Origin: Clostridiales bacterium | Lineage (GTDB): Bacteria > Bacillota > Clostridia > Oscillospirales > CAG-272 | Assembly: GCA_012519315.1 (NCBI GenBank) | Contig: JAAYQM010000095.1 | Span: 1-48,142, forward strand | Length of the DNA: 48,142 nt | Reading direction: 5' to 3' | In this document: piece after piece, positions 33,505-43,900 of the stretch | Layout of the letters: the number at the start of each line of letters is the position of its first letter | Numbering within the stretch: position 1 is the stretch's first letter | The notes under the pieces: generated by a model | The model's database searches: none | Told to the model about the DNA's origin: nothing | The model's input: only the letters and a program-made list of their open reading frames with translations | Translations under genes and position numbers: made by a program

Positions 33505-33541
33505 AACCGGCACAAGCCTCCATTAGAGCCTTGTGCCGGTT
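33505..33541. terminator. Hairpin between the S24 regulator and hisE
   Basis: AACCGGCACAAG (33505-33516) pairs perfectly with CTTGTGCCGGTT (33530-33541). It ends both convergent transcripts; the T runs are short. Confidence 0.65.
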
Positions 33542-33548
33542 CTCTGTC

Positions 33549-33878
33549 CTATGTATTTTTATCAATCTCTTTCATATTCTTAAAATTGCCTATTTTTTTC
33601 GACCGGCGGGCCAGTTCGTCGGTTATCGCTTCAAGAGGCATCTCGCATTCCACCATCATCACAATAATATGGTAAAGAAGATCGCAGATCTCGTCCCGCA
33701 AAAGCACCTTATTTGTCCCCTTTGCGGCGATAATTGTTTCTGCCGATTCCTCTCCTATCTTTTTTAATATCTTGTCAATTCCCTTTTCAAAAAGATAAGA
33801 AGTATACGATCCCTCCTGGGGCTCGACCTTCCTTTGCTGCACCACCTCATATAGTGAACGAAACACGTCTTTTTCCAC
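33549..33878 (-). CDS. hisE: Phosphoribosyl-ATP pyrophosphatase
   Basis: The 109-residue MazG-like enzyme hydrolyses phosphoribosyl-ATP to phosphoribosyl-AMP, step 2 of histidine synthesis. SYTSYLFEKGIDKILKKIGE with EESAETIIAAK and DLLYHIIVMM carry the Glu/Asp residues that bind magnesium. The start is GTG at 33878 with AAAGGAGG 7 bases upstream. It is the last gene of the his operon. HisE is separate from HisI here, not fused as in enterobacteria. Confidence 0.93.
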   Translation of the reverse strand: MEKDVFRSLYEVVQQRKVEPQEGSYTSYLFEKGIDKILKKIGEESAETIIAAKGTNKVLLRDEICDLLYHIIVMMVECEMPLEAITDELARRSKKIGNFKNMKEIDKNT

Positions 33879-33946
33879 AACGGAACCTCCTTTACAAAAG
33901 CTTATGTCATTATTTTTCTTTGATTTATTAAGATATTATTGCCCCT

Positions 33947-34303
33947 TTATTTATCGTCTTCAAGAGCAAGAGTTCTGTAAAAGCAGCTAAACGCTCCGGT
34001 ATGGCAAGCAGCCCCCCTCTGTCTGACCAGCAAAAGGAGAGTGTCCTTGTCACAATCATAACGAATCTCACAAATGTGTTGAAAATTTCCCGAAGTCGCC
34101 CCCTTGTTCCACAGTTCTTCTCGCGAGCGGCTATAATACCATGCGGTTCCGGTTTGAATGGTTAAATCAAGGGATTGTCTATTCATATAAGCCAGCATGA
34201 GTACCTGTCCGCTATCGATATCCTGTGCAATCGCCGGAATAAGCTCGGATTTTTGAAAAAAATCATCAAGCTCATGCCCCTCTGATTGATTTAGTTTCAT
34301 CAT
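33947..34303 (-). CDS. hisI: Phosphoribosyl-AMP cyclohydrolase
   Basis: The 118-residue zinc enzyme opens the adenine ring of phosphoribosyl-AMP (step 3). The signatures are [32 protein letters not shown] and [15 protein letters not shown] followed by GAACHTG, where the Cys residues bind zinc. GGGAGGG precedes the start; ATG at 34303 or 34300 are both possible. It lies 11 bp after hisF and 68 bp before hisE. Confidence 0.95.
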   Translation of the reverse strand: MMKLNQSEGHELDDFFQKSELIPAIAQDIDSGQVLMLAYMNRQSLDLTIQTGTAWYYSRSREELWNKGATSGNFQHICEIRYDCDKDTLLLLVRQRGAACHTGAFSCFYRTLALEDDK

Positions 34304-34314
34304 GCCCTCCCTTT

Positions 34315-35073
34315 TTATAGCCTAACATTAATACCCGATGCCAAAAGATGCTTCTTAACCTGAGGAATACTAAGCTCTTTAAAATGGAAAAGGGTTGCGG
34401 CAAGAGCCGCCGTTGCAGCGGTTTTTTCAAACACCTCGGAGAAGTGCTCAAGGGCTCCGCAGCCGCCCGAGGCAATGACCGGAATCCTCACCGCCTCCGA
34501 GATAAGCCGGGTCAGCTCAATGTCATAGCCATCCTTAGTCCCGTCGGCATCAATAGAAGTCAAGAGAATCTCGCCGGCGCCAAGCCTTTCACCCTCAAGA
34601 GCCCATTCCAGGGCATCAATCCCGGTGTCAACCGCGCCGCCGTTAATATAAACTGTATAGCGACCGTCGGCATTTTTCTTTGCATCAACGGCAAGGATCA
34701 CGCGACTGCTGCCGAATTTTTTGGCCGATTCGGCAAGGAGCTTTTTGTTCTTTACAGCGGCGGAATTAATGCTCGCCTTATCGGCGCCCGCCTCAAACAA
34801 AGCATAAAAATCCCCTACCTCGCTAATCCCGCCCCCGACAACAAGGGGCACCTCTATCACCTGCGCCGCCCTCGCCACAACGTCGAGCATCGTTTTTCGG
34901 TTCTCCGTTGAGGCGGCTATGTCAAGCAGCGCAATTTCATCCGCCCCCTGTGCGCTGTAATATTTTGCGATCTCAACCGGATCTCCGGCATCCTTAAGAT
35001 TCACAAACTTTGTGCCCTTTACCACTCTGCCGTCCTTCACATCAAGACATGGAATAATGCGTTTGCTTTCCAT
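34315..35073 (-). CDS. hisF: Imidazole glycerol phosphate synthase cyclase subunit HisF
   Basis: The 252-residue TIM barrel begins [19 protein letters not shown] with catalytic Asp11. Asp130 in ILAVDAKK is the second catalytic Asp, and GGGISEVGD and ASGGCGAL bind the substrate phosphates. HisF normally receives ammonia from the glutaminase HisH, but no hisH gene lies in this operon. It follows hisA by about 27 bp. Confidence 0.96.
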   Translation of the reverse strand: MESKRIIPCLDVKDGRVVKGTKFVNLKDAGDPVEIAKYYSAQGADEIALLDIAASTENRKTMLDVVARAAQVIEVPLVVGGGISEVGDFYALFEAGADKASINSAAVKNKKLLAESAKKFGSSRVILAVDAKKNADGRYTVYINGGAVDTGIDALEWALEGERLGAGEILLTSIDADGTKDGYDIELTRLISEAVRIPVIASGGCGALEHFSEVFEKTAATAALAATLFHFKELSIPQVKKHLLASGINVRL

Positions 35074-35100
35074 ATATTTTCCTCCGGTTTTTAAAAAATT

Positions 35101-35826
35101 TTACCCCCGACTGACACGCAACGCCTCATCAAGATCAAGGGTTTCTTCATAAAGGGATTTACCGCAAATGGCGGCATAAACTCCCATTGAAAGGAGCCTT
35201 TTAATATGATCGATATTCTTAATTCCCCCGCTTGCGGTGATTTTAACCTTTACCGCAGACATGAGCCTCTCCAGTTGTTCAAAATTGGGGGATGTCAGAG
35301 TTCCGTCCCGCTCGATATCGGTGAAAATAATGTTGCCAACACCGATATCCTCCATTTTCTTAGCAAAATCAAGGTAGGAAATTTCGGACGAGCGAGTCCA
35401 CCCCTCAACACAAATCATCCCTTCCCTAGCATCAATACCCACGGCAATCCTCTCGCCAAACTCCTTTACCGCCTCCTCAACGAATGTGCGGTTTTGCAGG
35501 GCCGATGTGCCCAGTATCACCCGCGCGATTTTGGCAGATAGATACTGCTCTATTGTTTTCATGTCCCGAATGCCGCCCCCAACCTCAACGGGAATATCAA
35601 GGGAGGCGACCATATCGGCAATCAATTGAAAGTTCACCGCCCTCCCCTCCCGTGCCCCGTCAAGATCCACAATATGAAGCATTTGTGCGCCCGCCCTTTC
35701 AAAGCTTGCCGCTGTCTCAAAGGGATCGGCAGCAACTTTATGTGCGGTATCATACTCCCCCTTGAAAAGTCGGACACAACTGCCGCCCAGAATATCAATA
35801 GCCGGTAATATCAGCATTTTTTTCAC
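35101..35826 (-). CDS. hisA: ProFAR isomerase HisA
   Basis: The 241-residue TIM barrel carries LPAIDILGGSCVRLFKG with the catalytic Asp, VGGGIRDMKTIE for phosphate binding, and FTDIERDGTLTSPN with the second catalytic Asp. It isomerises ProFAR to PRFAR (step 4). Two starts are possible: GTG at 35826, 3 bases after AAGGAG, or ATG at 35817, 12 bases after. The N-terminal MLILPAID would fit the family start at 35817. Only 28 bp separate it from hisB, where hisH is usually found. Confidence 0.95.
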   Translation of the reverse strand: MKKMLILPAIDILGGSCVRLFKGEYDTAHKVAADPFETAASFERAGAQMLHIVDLDGAREGRAVNFQLIADMVASLDIPVEVGGGIRDMKTIEQYLSAKIARVILGTSALQNRTFVEEAVKEFGERIAVGIDAREGMICVEGWTRSSEISYLDFAKKMEDIGVGNIIFTDIERDGTLTSPNFEQLERLMSAVKVKITASGGIKNIDHIKRLLSMGVYAAICGKSLYEETLDLDEALRVSRG

Positions 35827-35854
35827 AATCTCCTTTTTACAAGCAATTTAGCCC

Positions 35855-36436
35855 TCAGAGCACGCCTTTTGTTGACAGCACGGTTTCCCCTGTTATTTTA
35901 GAGGCCTGTGATATTGCCCGTGCCGCCGCTTTGAAAAGAGCCTCGCATCGGTGATGCTCATTGTCGCCGTACAGCAAGGACAGATGAAGGGTCGCCCCCA
36001 TATTATATGCCAGGGCGCGAAAGAATTCTTTAGTTAACTGAGTGTCATATGCTCCAACCATCGGCGCTGTGGGATCGGCGTCAAACACAAGATAGGGGCG
36101 ACCGGAAATATCGACAACGGCGCGGGCAAGGCTTTCATCCATGGGAACAAGACTGTCCCCGAATCGGGCGATACCCCTTTTGTCCCCCAGTATCTCTGCA
36201 AAAAGCTGACCAAGCACAATGCCTACATCCTCAACAGTATGATGTCCGTCCACAAAGAGGTCCCCCTGCATCTCCAGCGCAAGATTAAAACAGCCGTGAG
36301 TACAAAATGAATTGAGCATATGGTCAAAAAAGCCTATCCCGGTGGAGCCGGACAGGCGGCCTTCCCCGGAATCCAATGTCAGGGTCATTGTGATTTCAGT
36401 TTCACCGGTTGTACGTGAAAGTTTTGCACTTCTCAT
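35855..36436 (-). CDS. hisB: Imidazoleglycerol-phosphate dehydratase
   Basis: The 193-residue monofunctional enzyme (step 6) has the two metal-binding motifs DGHHTVEDVGIVLGQ and DNEHHRCEALFKA, plus FFDHMLNSFCTHG near the N-terminus. There is no histidinol-phosphatase domain, so that activity must come from another gene. The start at 36436 follows AGAGG; upstream codons in the open frame are not family-like. Confidence 0.96.
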   Translation of the reverse strand: MRSAKLSRTTGETEITMTLTLDSGEGRLSGSTGIGFFDHMLNSFCTHGCFNLALEMQGDLFVDGHHTVEDVGIVLGQLFAEILGDKRGIARFGDSLVPMDESLARAVVDISGRPYLVFDADPTAPMVGAYDTQLTKEFFRALAYNMGATLHLSLLYGDNEHHRCEALFKAAARAISQASKITGETVLSTKGVL

Positions 36437-36497
36437 AATTGTTCCTCTCAAATAACTGCAATTTAAATCGAATCTGCTTATATTCAAGCATATTTAA

Positions 36498-37574
36498 TCA
36501 ACGATTTTTATGTTTTCTGGCAAGATGAGCTTCGAACGCCTTTATAAATTTCTCGGTTTCCTCCTTTGACCCGGCTGTGATACGCAGGTAGGGAGGCATA
36601 CACCGAATTTTTATACCCTCTTCGCAAAGTACGGTGTAGATATTATTCGCATCATCGTCATCGCATTTAATCAATACAAAATTCGTGTCGCTGGGATAAA
36701 CCACAAAGCCGTAGACCTCGGACAATGTGCAGAGCCGCTCAAAAAGCCGCTCTTTTTCACGAATAACAGCGCCGATAAGAGGCGCATACTCCTCCTTGTG
36801 CCGCAGGGCGGCAAGGGCAAACAACTGGGTCAGGGTGTTGACATTATACGGACTTTTAACCTTGCGTATCGCCGATGCCAGCGCAGGATTTGCCACAGCA
36901 AAGCCAATGCGCAGAGCCGCAAGACCATAGGCCTTGGACAAGGTGCGCAATACAATCAGATTATCGGTCTTGACAGACCGGTCCAGCACACTGCAGTCAA
37001 AGCCGCAAAACTCGGCATATGCCTCGTCAACGATCACCAGCGTCTTAACACGGGAGACAAAATCCATAATTTCATCCCGATGATAGGCGCGTCCGGTGGG
37101 GTTGCAGGGATTGGAAAAAATGAGGGCTGAGGGGCGGCTTTTTTCGACAACAGACAGCATCTTATCAAAATCAATGCCGTGATCCTCACTTTTCGGCAGT
37201 GTCAGAATCTCTACTCCCCGCAAGGCTCCATAGAATTCATACATCGAAAAATCGGGAGCGGTTACAAGCAGCCTCTCTCCCTCAGACAAAAATCCGTTGA
37301 CAATTACCGAAATCAGCTCATCCGATCCGTTTCCCGCCACAACATTTTCGGGCGCCACACCATGCGCCTTTGCAAAGGCAGAGGCAAGCTCTTTCGCCAA
37401 TGGGTCGGGATAACGATTGTAGTCAATCTTTTTCACCGCCTCGGCAAAAGCGCCCATCACCCCAACAGGAGGCGAAAAGGGGCTCTCATTTGCGTCCAGC
37501 CGTACAGGATAGGAGCCGACTCCCGGTCTGTATTCTTCAATTTTATTAAGGCGATTGGGGATATATCGGTTCAT
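36498..37574 (-). CDS. hisC: Histidinol-phosphate aminotransferase
   Basis: The 358-residue class I/II PLP aminotransferase (step 7) has LDANESPFSPP near the N-terminus, SNPCNPTG (154-161), VDEAYAEFCG (182-191) and SKAYGLAALRIGFAVA with the PLP Lys214. It uses glutamate to aminate imidazole acetol phosphate. It lies within the his operon between hisD and hisB, with gaps of about 42 and 61 bp. Confidence 0.95.
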   Translation of the reverse strand: MNRYIPNRLNKIEEYRPGVGSYPVRLDANESPFSPPVGVMGAFAEAVKKIDYNRYPDPLAKELASAFAKAHGVAPENVVAGNGSDELISVIVNGFLSEGERLLVTAPDFSMYEFYGALRGVEILTLPKSEDHGIDFDKMLSVVEKSRPSALIFSNPCNPTGRAYHRDEIMDFVSRVKTLVIVDEAYAEFCGFDCSVLDRSVKTDNLIVLRTLSKAYGLAALRIGFAVANPALASAIRKVKSPYNVNTLTQLFALAALRHKEEYAPLIGAVIREKERLFERLCTLSEVYGFVVYPSDTNFVLIKCDDDDANNIYTVLCEEGIKIRCMPPYLRITAGSKEETEKFIKAFEAHLARKHKNR

Positions 37575-37616
37575 TTTGAACTATATTATACTCCTTATCA
37601 TAATATCATAAAAAAC

Positions 37617-38894
37617 TCACTTCTTAAGCCGGACGGTCACCGAATTTGCATGGGCTGAAAGCCCCTCGGCATTGGCAAAGCCCTCAACCTCGGCGCCGAT
37701 AGCCTCAAAGGTCTCCTTGCTATAATAGATGTAAGAGGACTTCTTTACAAAGCTCTCCACCGAAAGGGGAGAGGCAAAACGGGCGGTACCGTTTGTGGGC
37801 AAAACGTGATTCGGTCCGGCGAAATAGTCCCCCAGCGGCTCGGGGGTGTAGTCCCCGAGAAAAATCGAACCAGCGTTCCTCACCTCCCCCAAAAGATCAA
37901 AGGGGGCACGGACGGCAAGCTCCAGATGCTCCGGCGCTATAATGTTTGAAATGCGTACCGCCTCCTCAAGGGAGTCTGCTACAAGAACAGAGCCGTAGGT
38001 CTCAAGGGATTTTCTTATGATATCCCGTCTTGAGAGCGATTTAATCTGCCCTTTGATTTCCTCGCATACCCTGTGCGCCAACTCCGGAGAGGTAGTAATC
38101 AATATGGCGGCGGCAAGAGGGTCATGCTCTGCCTGTGACATCAAATCGGCGGCGATATAGCTAGGATTTGCCTCCTCGTCGGCAATTATCAGCACCTCGC
38201 TCGGTCCGGCAATCATATCAATATCGACGGTGCCGTAAAGCAGCTTTTTTGCCATAGCCACATAAATATTGCCCGGTCCTACCACCTTATCCACACGGGG
38301 AATGCTCTCGGTACCGTATGCAAGGGCTGCCACCGCCTGCGCCCCTCCCACCGTAATGATTTCGTCAACACCGGCGACATCGGCGGCATAGACGACGGCA
38401 GGATTTATTCCCTCCGGCTTTGGGGGCGTTACCATAACAACATTCGAAACGCCGGCCACCTTTGCCGGTATGGCATTCATCAGCACCGACGAAGGGTAGG
38501 CGGCAGTGCCCCCCGGCACATACAGCCCTACCCGCCGCAGGGGAATAACCCGCTGACCCATAACCCTCCCACCGTTGCTCATAATATAGCCGCTTTGCCT
38601 TTGAGGTTCATGAAACGCTCGAATATTGGCAGCGGCAGTATCAATGATTTTCCGCAATGCGGGAGGTACCTTTTCTGAGAGACTTTCTCTCTCTCGGGGG
38701 GAAAGATAAAAGCTGTCGCACCGTATCCCATCAAAACGCTCGGTTAAGTCACGAAGCGCGGCATCCCCCCGTGTTTTGACATCCTCTATAATTTCAGCCA
38801 CCGACCGGACAATCTGAGGGGAAATAGATTCCGCCCGTGCCTGCAGCCTGTCTAATAAAAGATCGGTCTCTGATTGTTTATATATTTTGAGCAT
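37617..38894 (-). CDS. hisD: Histidinol dehydrogenase
   Basis: The 425-residue zinc enzyme oxidises histidinol to histidine in two NAD-linked steps (steps 9-10). Signatures include VPGGTAAYPSSVLMNAIPA, the IDMIAGPSEVLIIADE stretch, SQAEHDPLAAAILIT and GPNHVLPT, which together form the zinc- and substrate-binding site. It starts 13 bp after hisG and belongs to the same transcript. Confidence 0.96.
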   Translation of the reverse strand: MLKIYKQSETDLLLDRLQARAESISPQIVRSVAEIIEDVKTRGDAALRDLTERFDGIRCDSFYLSPRERESLSEKVPPALRKIIDTAAANIRAFHEPQRQSGYIMSNGGRVMGQRVIPLRRVGLYVPGGTAAYPSSVLMNAIPAKVAGVSNVVMVTPPKPEGINPAVVYAADVAGVDEIITVGGAQAVAALAYGTESIPRVDKVVGPGNIYVAMAKKLLYGTVDIDMIAGPSEVLIIADEEANPSYIAADLMSQAEHDPLAAAILITTSPELAHRVCEEIKGQIKSLSRRDIIRKSLETYGSVLVADSLEEAVRISNIIAPEHLELAVRAPFDLLGEVRNAGSIFLGDYTPEPLGDYFAGPNHVLPTNGTARFASPLSVESFVKKSSYIYYSKETFEAIGAEVEGFANAEGLSAHANSVTVRLKK

Positions 38895-38907
38895 AACCGA
38901 CCTCCTT

Positions 38908-39537
38908 TCACTTTTTTTCGATAACCGAATTCAGCCGGTCCAGCAGATGATCAAATTCAGGCTTTTTTAGCTTCAAACTTGCCGGATTAACTACAAATCG
39001 TGCCGAAACAGGGGCTATTTCCTCATAGATTTCAAGCCCGTTTGCCAAAAGGGTATTACCTGTTTCCACAATATCAACAATCGCATCGGCAAGGGAAAGC
39101 AGTGGCGCAAGCTCAACCGATCCCTCGATTTTTACCACCTCGACGTCAATTCCCCGGCTGTGCATATATTTTTTTGCCACGTTTGGATATTTTGTTGCAA
39201 TAACCTTGTGTGAATAACCGTTGTAAAAATTTTTCCCCTTGATCCCGGCAAGACAGAAGCGGCATTTTCCGAATTTGAGATCCATCAGCTCATAAAGACC
39301 GCCGCCATGCTCCATCAGAGTATCGGCACCCACAACCCCCGCATCACAGACCCCATGCTCGGCATAGGTGATAACATCGGCGGCCTTGGCAAGTACCACT
39401 TCTATATCCCCGTCTCCCACCGGAAAAAGCAATCGCCTGCCCTTATCCACAAGCGCTGTGCAATCATAGCCGGCGGCACGCAAAAGCTCAACCGCCCCCT
39501 CTTCGATTCGTCCCTTTGTAAGAGCTATTCGAATCAT
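38908..39537 (-). CDS. hisG: ATP phosphoribosyltransferase, short form HisG
   Basis: The 209-residue protein begins MIRIALTKGRIEEGAVELL. It contains ADVITYAEHGVCDAGVVGAD and the PRPP-binding DAIVDIVETGNTL. The short form lacks the C-terminal regulatory domain and requires HisZ, which is encoded just upstream with a 4-bp overlap. It commits ATP and PRPP to histidine synthesis (step 1). Confidence 0.95.
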   Translation of the reverse strand: MIRIALTKGRIEEGAVELLRAAGYDCTALVDKGRRLLFPVGDGDIEVVLAKAADVITYAEHGVCDAGVVGADTLMEHGGGLYELMDLKFGKCRFCLAGIKGKNFYNGYSHKVIATKYPNVAKKYMHSRGIDVEVVKIEGSVELAPLLSLADAIVDIVETGNTLLANGLEIYEEIAPVSARFVVNPASLKLKKPEFDHLLDRLNSVIEKK

Positions 39538-40718
39538 ACCTCCTCGCCCCCCGCTAAATTAATAATTTCCTCGATTCCGACCGCCTTGGCATATGCGACG
39601 CTTTGCTTGTAACAGTTAAAGAGAGACAGCTCGACACAGCGCCCCTCTCCCTCAAGCCGACGCCGCAGCTTTTCGGCAGCGGCAAAATCTGAGGGGGAAA
39701 AGTGAATAAGGCAATCGGGCATCGGTTTCGGAGACATTGCACCCGTCCTCTTCAACGCATCCGCCACAAGGCAGAGATTGATGGCAAAACCGATCGCCGG
39801 CAGATCGCAGTCAAATTGCCTGATAAGATTATCATATCGCCCGCCAAGCAAAACCGGCTCCCCCGCCCCGGCGATATAGCCCCTGAAAACAATGCCGGTA
39901 TAATAATCATGGGTATGAACAATTCCGAGATCCAGCATAATATTATCAGCATAGCCGGCATCGCAGAGAATATTATAGGTCTGACGCAAAGTGGCAAGGG
40001 CGTCATTGGCCTCCTTATTTCCCTCGGCAAGCTCGGCCGCCTTATCAAGTATCTCCCCCTTTCCGTAAAGGCGGGGAAGCATCCTCAGCTTGTCAACTCC
40101 TGAGAGATTCTTAATAAATCCGAGTGAAACCACATTTTTTGTATTGACATAATGCCGCACCTCCCTTTGCTGCTGAGGACTAAGAGAAAGGCGGGAAATA
40201 ATCGCATTGCAAAATCCTGCATGACCTATCTCAAGCACAAAATCGGCGCCAAGAGCGCCAAGGGCACGAAGCGCCGTTGACAAGCAGGCAAGATCGCTTT
40301 TAATACCGCCGGTGCCGATAAGCTCTATCCCGCTTTCGATAATCTCATTCCGCCGACCGGAATAATCGTTGTTTACACGGTAAACATTTTGCTTGTACCA
40401 CAGCTTTTGGGGCAACGGCTGCCCTCTCAGCTTTGTCGCCGCGACCCTGGCAATCGGTGTTGTATTGTCAGCCCGAAGCACAATCAGCCTGCCGTTAGAA
40501 TCGGTCAGCTTATACATCGCCTCTTGTCCAAGAGACTGTCCCTCATAGTCAAAAACATCATAATATTCAATGGCAGGGGTCATAATCTGCGAAAAACCAT
40601 CAGATTCATAGACATCTGCAAGCCTGCGTTTTGCCTCTGTCAGGAGTCGAAGCTCATCATAAAGCAGATCACGAGTACCGTCAGGAATGTTTTTGTTGTT
40701 TTTCTGCATATCAGCCAC
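39534..40718 (-). CDS. hisZ: ATP phosphoribosyltransferase regulatory subunit HisZ
   Basis: The 394-residue protein resembles the catalytic part of histidyl-tRNA synthetase. PDGTRDLLYDE is at the N-terminus, then motif 2-like PQKLWYKQNVYRVN and YDYEGQ/DYYTGIVF-type segments, with GGRYDNLIRQF. It lacks an anticodon-binding domain and partners with short HisG. The start is GTG at 40718 with AAAAGG 5 bases upstream. As the first gene of the operon, it follows the promoter and operator at 40758-40799. Confidence 0.9.
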   Translation of the reverse strand: MADMQKNNKNIPDGTRDLLYDELRLLTEAKRRLADVYESDGFSQIMTPAIEYYDVFDYEGQSLGQEAMYKLTDSNGRLIVLRADNTTPIARVAATKLRGQPLPQKLWYKQNVYRVNNDYSGRRNEIIESGIELIGTGGIKSDLACLSTALRALGALGADFVLEIGHAGFCNAIISRLSLSPQQQREVRHYVNTKNVVSLGFIKNLSGVDKLRMLPRLYGKGEILDKAAELAEGNKEANDALATLRQTYNILCDAGYADNIMLDLGIVHTHDYYTGIVFRGYIAGAGEPVLLGGRYDNLIRQFDCDLPAIGFAINLCLVADALKRTGAMSPKPMPDCLIHFSPSDFAAAEKLRRRLEGEGRCVELSLFNCYKQSVAYAKAVGIEEIINLAGGEEV

Positions 40719-40757
40719 ACAATCCTTTTCTGAGTAATACCATTTTTGCCCTTTACT

Positions 40758-40785
40758 TTAGTTTGCTAACATGATAGCATACTAA
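40758..40785. promoter_or_regulatory. 28-bp dyad operator over the his promoter
   Basis: The arms TTAGTtTGCTA (40758-40768) and TAGCAtACTAA (40775-40785) are inverted repeats around ACATGA, matching at 10 of 11 positions. The dyad covers the -10 and start of the his promoter. The ACTA/TAGT half-sites recall TrpR-family operators (E. coli TrpR, YerC/HisR-type regulators). A histidine-responsive repressor is therefore likely but inferred. Confidence 0.6.
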
Positions 40786-40799
40786 TTTGAAAAAGTCAA
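40771..40799 (-). promoter_or_regulatory. Sigma-A promoter of the his operon
   Basis: On the minus strand TTGACT (40799-40794), 17 bp, TATCAT (40776-40771). The leader to hisZ is only about 45 nt, too short for a T-box or attenuator. Confidence 0.75.
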
Positions 40800-40852
40800 G
40801 GATAATATTAATAACAATCTCAAATTTTTCCCGACTGCGTGAACAAAAACTT

Positions 40853-40889
40853 CCCCCGAAAATCAGACCCCTTGTCTGTTTTTCGGGGG
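40853..40889. terminator. Terminator downstream of polC
   Basis: CCCCCGAAAA (40853-40862) pairs with TTTTCGGGGG (40880-40889), and CAGAC/GTCTG pairs inside. T tracts follow on both strands. Confidence 0.75.
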
Positions 40890-40931
40890 AAGGATTTTTA
40901 CTTTACAAATCCTGCTCCGTCTAAGCCTTTG

Positions 40932-43900
40932 TCAGAAAAAGGAGAGTTGATCGGTCTCGGAAAGGAAGTCGATAACCCCGTTTCTCTTCAGCACCTCGAT
41001 AACCGTTTTTGTAACCTGAGCGCGCTGGCGCAAGTCCTCTACAGAGGAAAACTCTCCCTCCACCCGCGCGGTGCCGATCCTAAGGGCGGCAGTATCCCCA
41101 AGACCGGGCAGGCAATTTAAAGGCATCCGTATTTTCCCGTTTTCGGGCAGGAAATGATAGGGATGAGACTTATAAAGATCCACCGGAAGAAACTCGATGC
41201 CGCGGGCAAGACATTCATTTGCAAGCTGCAGAGCGGCCAGCATTTCCGTTTCCTTCGGGGTAGCATCCTTACCCTTTTCCTCTATAGCCGTAATGAGGGA
41301 AAAAATGTGGGAGCGTCCGCGCATGACGATCTCTCCGTCAAATCCGCCCGGCGCCACCGAGAAAAACGCAGCATAGAACTCCAGCGGGTAATACACCTTA
41401 TACCAGCCGAGACGCAAGGCGGACATAACATAGGCAGCGGCATGGGCCTTTGGGAACATATACTTTATTTTTTTACAGGATTCGATATACCACTCGGGCA
41501 CATCGTTTGCCAACATAGCCTCCTCATATTCAGGACGGAACCCTCGCCCTTTGCGAACATCCTCCATTATGCTAAAGGCCATGCTCTTGTCAAGTCCCTT
41601 ATAAATCAGGTAAACCATGATATTGTCACGTGTTCCCACAACATCGGAAATTGTGCATATATCATTTTTGATCAGATCCTGCGCATTCCCGACCCAAACA
41701 TCGGTACCGTGGGATAGACCGGAAATCTGCAAAAGATCGGAAAAACACTTCGGCTTTGTTTCAAGCAACATTTGACGGACAAACTTAGTCCCGAACTCAG
41801 GCATACCAAAGGTTCCCGTTTCGCTGTTGATCATTTTCGGGGAGACCCCAAGCGCCTCGGTTGAGGCAAAGAGGCTGAGCACCTTCTTGTCATTCAAGGG
41901 AATTGACAACGGGTCTACACCCGAATATTGCTGCATCATCTTATATTTAGTAGGTACATCATGCCCCAGAATATCCAGCTTCAAAATAGTGTCATGCAAA
42001 TATTCAAAAGGGAAATGAGTGGTGATAACTCCCGATTTCACATCATCGGCGGGATACTGGACAGGCGTAAAGTCATAAACCTCATATTCACGGGGGATAA
42101 CAATAATGCCTCCGGGATGCTGACTCGTTGTCCGCTTAACGCCGATACACTTGCCTATAAGATAATCAACCTGAGCACGGCTAAGGGAAATTTCCCGTTT
42201 TTCAAGATATTTGGCGACAAAGCCAAAAGCTGTTTTTGACGCCAAGGTTCCCAGCGTCCCCGCGCGGAACACATTCTCCTCGCCAAAAAGCACCTCGGTA
42301 TATTTGTGTGCCTCCGCCTGCACATCACCCGAAAAATTGAGGTCGATATCGGGGGATTTGTCGCCATAGAAGCCAAGAAAGGTTTCAAAGGGAATATCGT
42401 GCCCGTCTCCGTCCATGGGTATTTTGCAATTCGGACAGTCCTTTTCAGGCAGGTCAAAGCCGGATCCTACCGATCCATCATCGATGAATTGGGAATAATG
42501 GCATCTCGGACAAAGATAGTGTGGGGGCAGCGGATTCACCTCGGTAATCCCCGCCATGGTGGCCACAAAGGAGGATCCTACCGACCCGCGGGAACCTACA
42601 AGATAGCCCCGCTCCTCGCTGTTTTTAACCAGCTTACGTGCGATCATGTACAAAACGGCGAACCCATGCTTGATGATTGCTTCAAGCTCACGGGTCAGTC
42701 TTGTTTCAACCTGAGGCGGGAGGTTCTCACCGTATTTTTCATGTGCGGTCTGCCAGCAGATCCGCTGAAGATCCTCTTCCGCACCCTCCATTTTCGGGGT
42801 ATACTGTCCCTCCGGAATGGGGCGCACATCTTCTATCATATCGGAGATAAGGTTGGTGTTCTTCACCACCACCTCATAGGCGGTCTCCTCTCCGAGATAG
42901 GAAAACTCGGCGAGCATCTCCTCGGTAGTGCGAAAATAAAGGTTAATGTCTCTGTCGGCATCGTTATATTTCATCCCGTCAAGCAATATTTTCCGGGCGA
43001 TTTCGTCCTCTTTGTTAAGAAAATGCGCATCACAGGTAGCCACAACCGGACGATTCGCCTTGCGTCCGATCTCGACAATTTTACGGTTAAGATTGCGCAG
43101 CCCCTCCTCATCGGCGACCTTTCCGTTTTCTATCAAAAAACGATTGTTTGAAATAGGCTGTATTTCAAGATAGTCATAATATTTCGCAATCTTCAACAGA
43201 TCGGACTCGCTGCGTCCGTCAAGCACGGCGGAAAACAGCTCCCCCGCCTCACAGGCAGAACCGATAATCAGCCCCTCCCGATGTTCGTTCAAAACTGTTT
43301 TCGGAACGCGGGGATTGCGCCTGTAATACTTAAGATAGCTCATTGAAACCAGTTTGTACAGGTTTTTTAGTCCCTGCCTGTTTTTCACAAGAATAATCTG
43401 ATGATATGGTCTGATTTTCAGCGGATCCGCTTTTTCGCTCATGGCATCGAGCATAGAGTCGGTATCTGCGATTCCCTCGGCACGCAGCTTTTCCACCATG
43501 CAGTAAAAAATCTTTGCAAGCATCTCGGCATCATCGCTTGCCCGGTGATGATTAAAGGAGCCAAGATTAAAATAATCGGCAAGGACATTAAGCTTATGAC
43601 TACTCAGCTCAGGATTTACATAACGGGACAAGGCCACCGTATCAAGATAGGCATTAGCGAAGGGCAGACCACATTGCTCGGCGGCATAGCGAATAAAGCC
43701 GGTGTCAAAGGCGGCATTATGAGCCACTAGCACCCGGTCACCGATAAAATCAAAAAACTCGGGCAGCACTTCGCAAATCCTCGGAGCATCGGCCACCATC
43801 TCATCGGTGATACCGGTCAGCCTTGTAATTTCTTGTGGAATCGGCACACCCGGATTAACATATGTATTGTAGATATCTGTAACCTCTCCCCCCTTCACCT

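Noticed and set aside
42306-43151. 281-codon plus-strand ORF inside polC
   Set aside because: It is antisense to conserved polymerase and PHP codons, lacks a ribosome binding site and resembles no protein family; it is a shadow frame.
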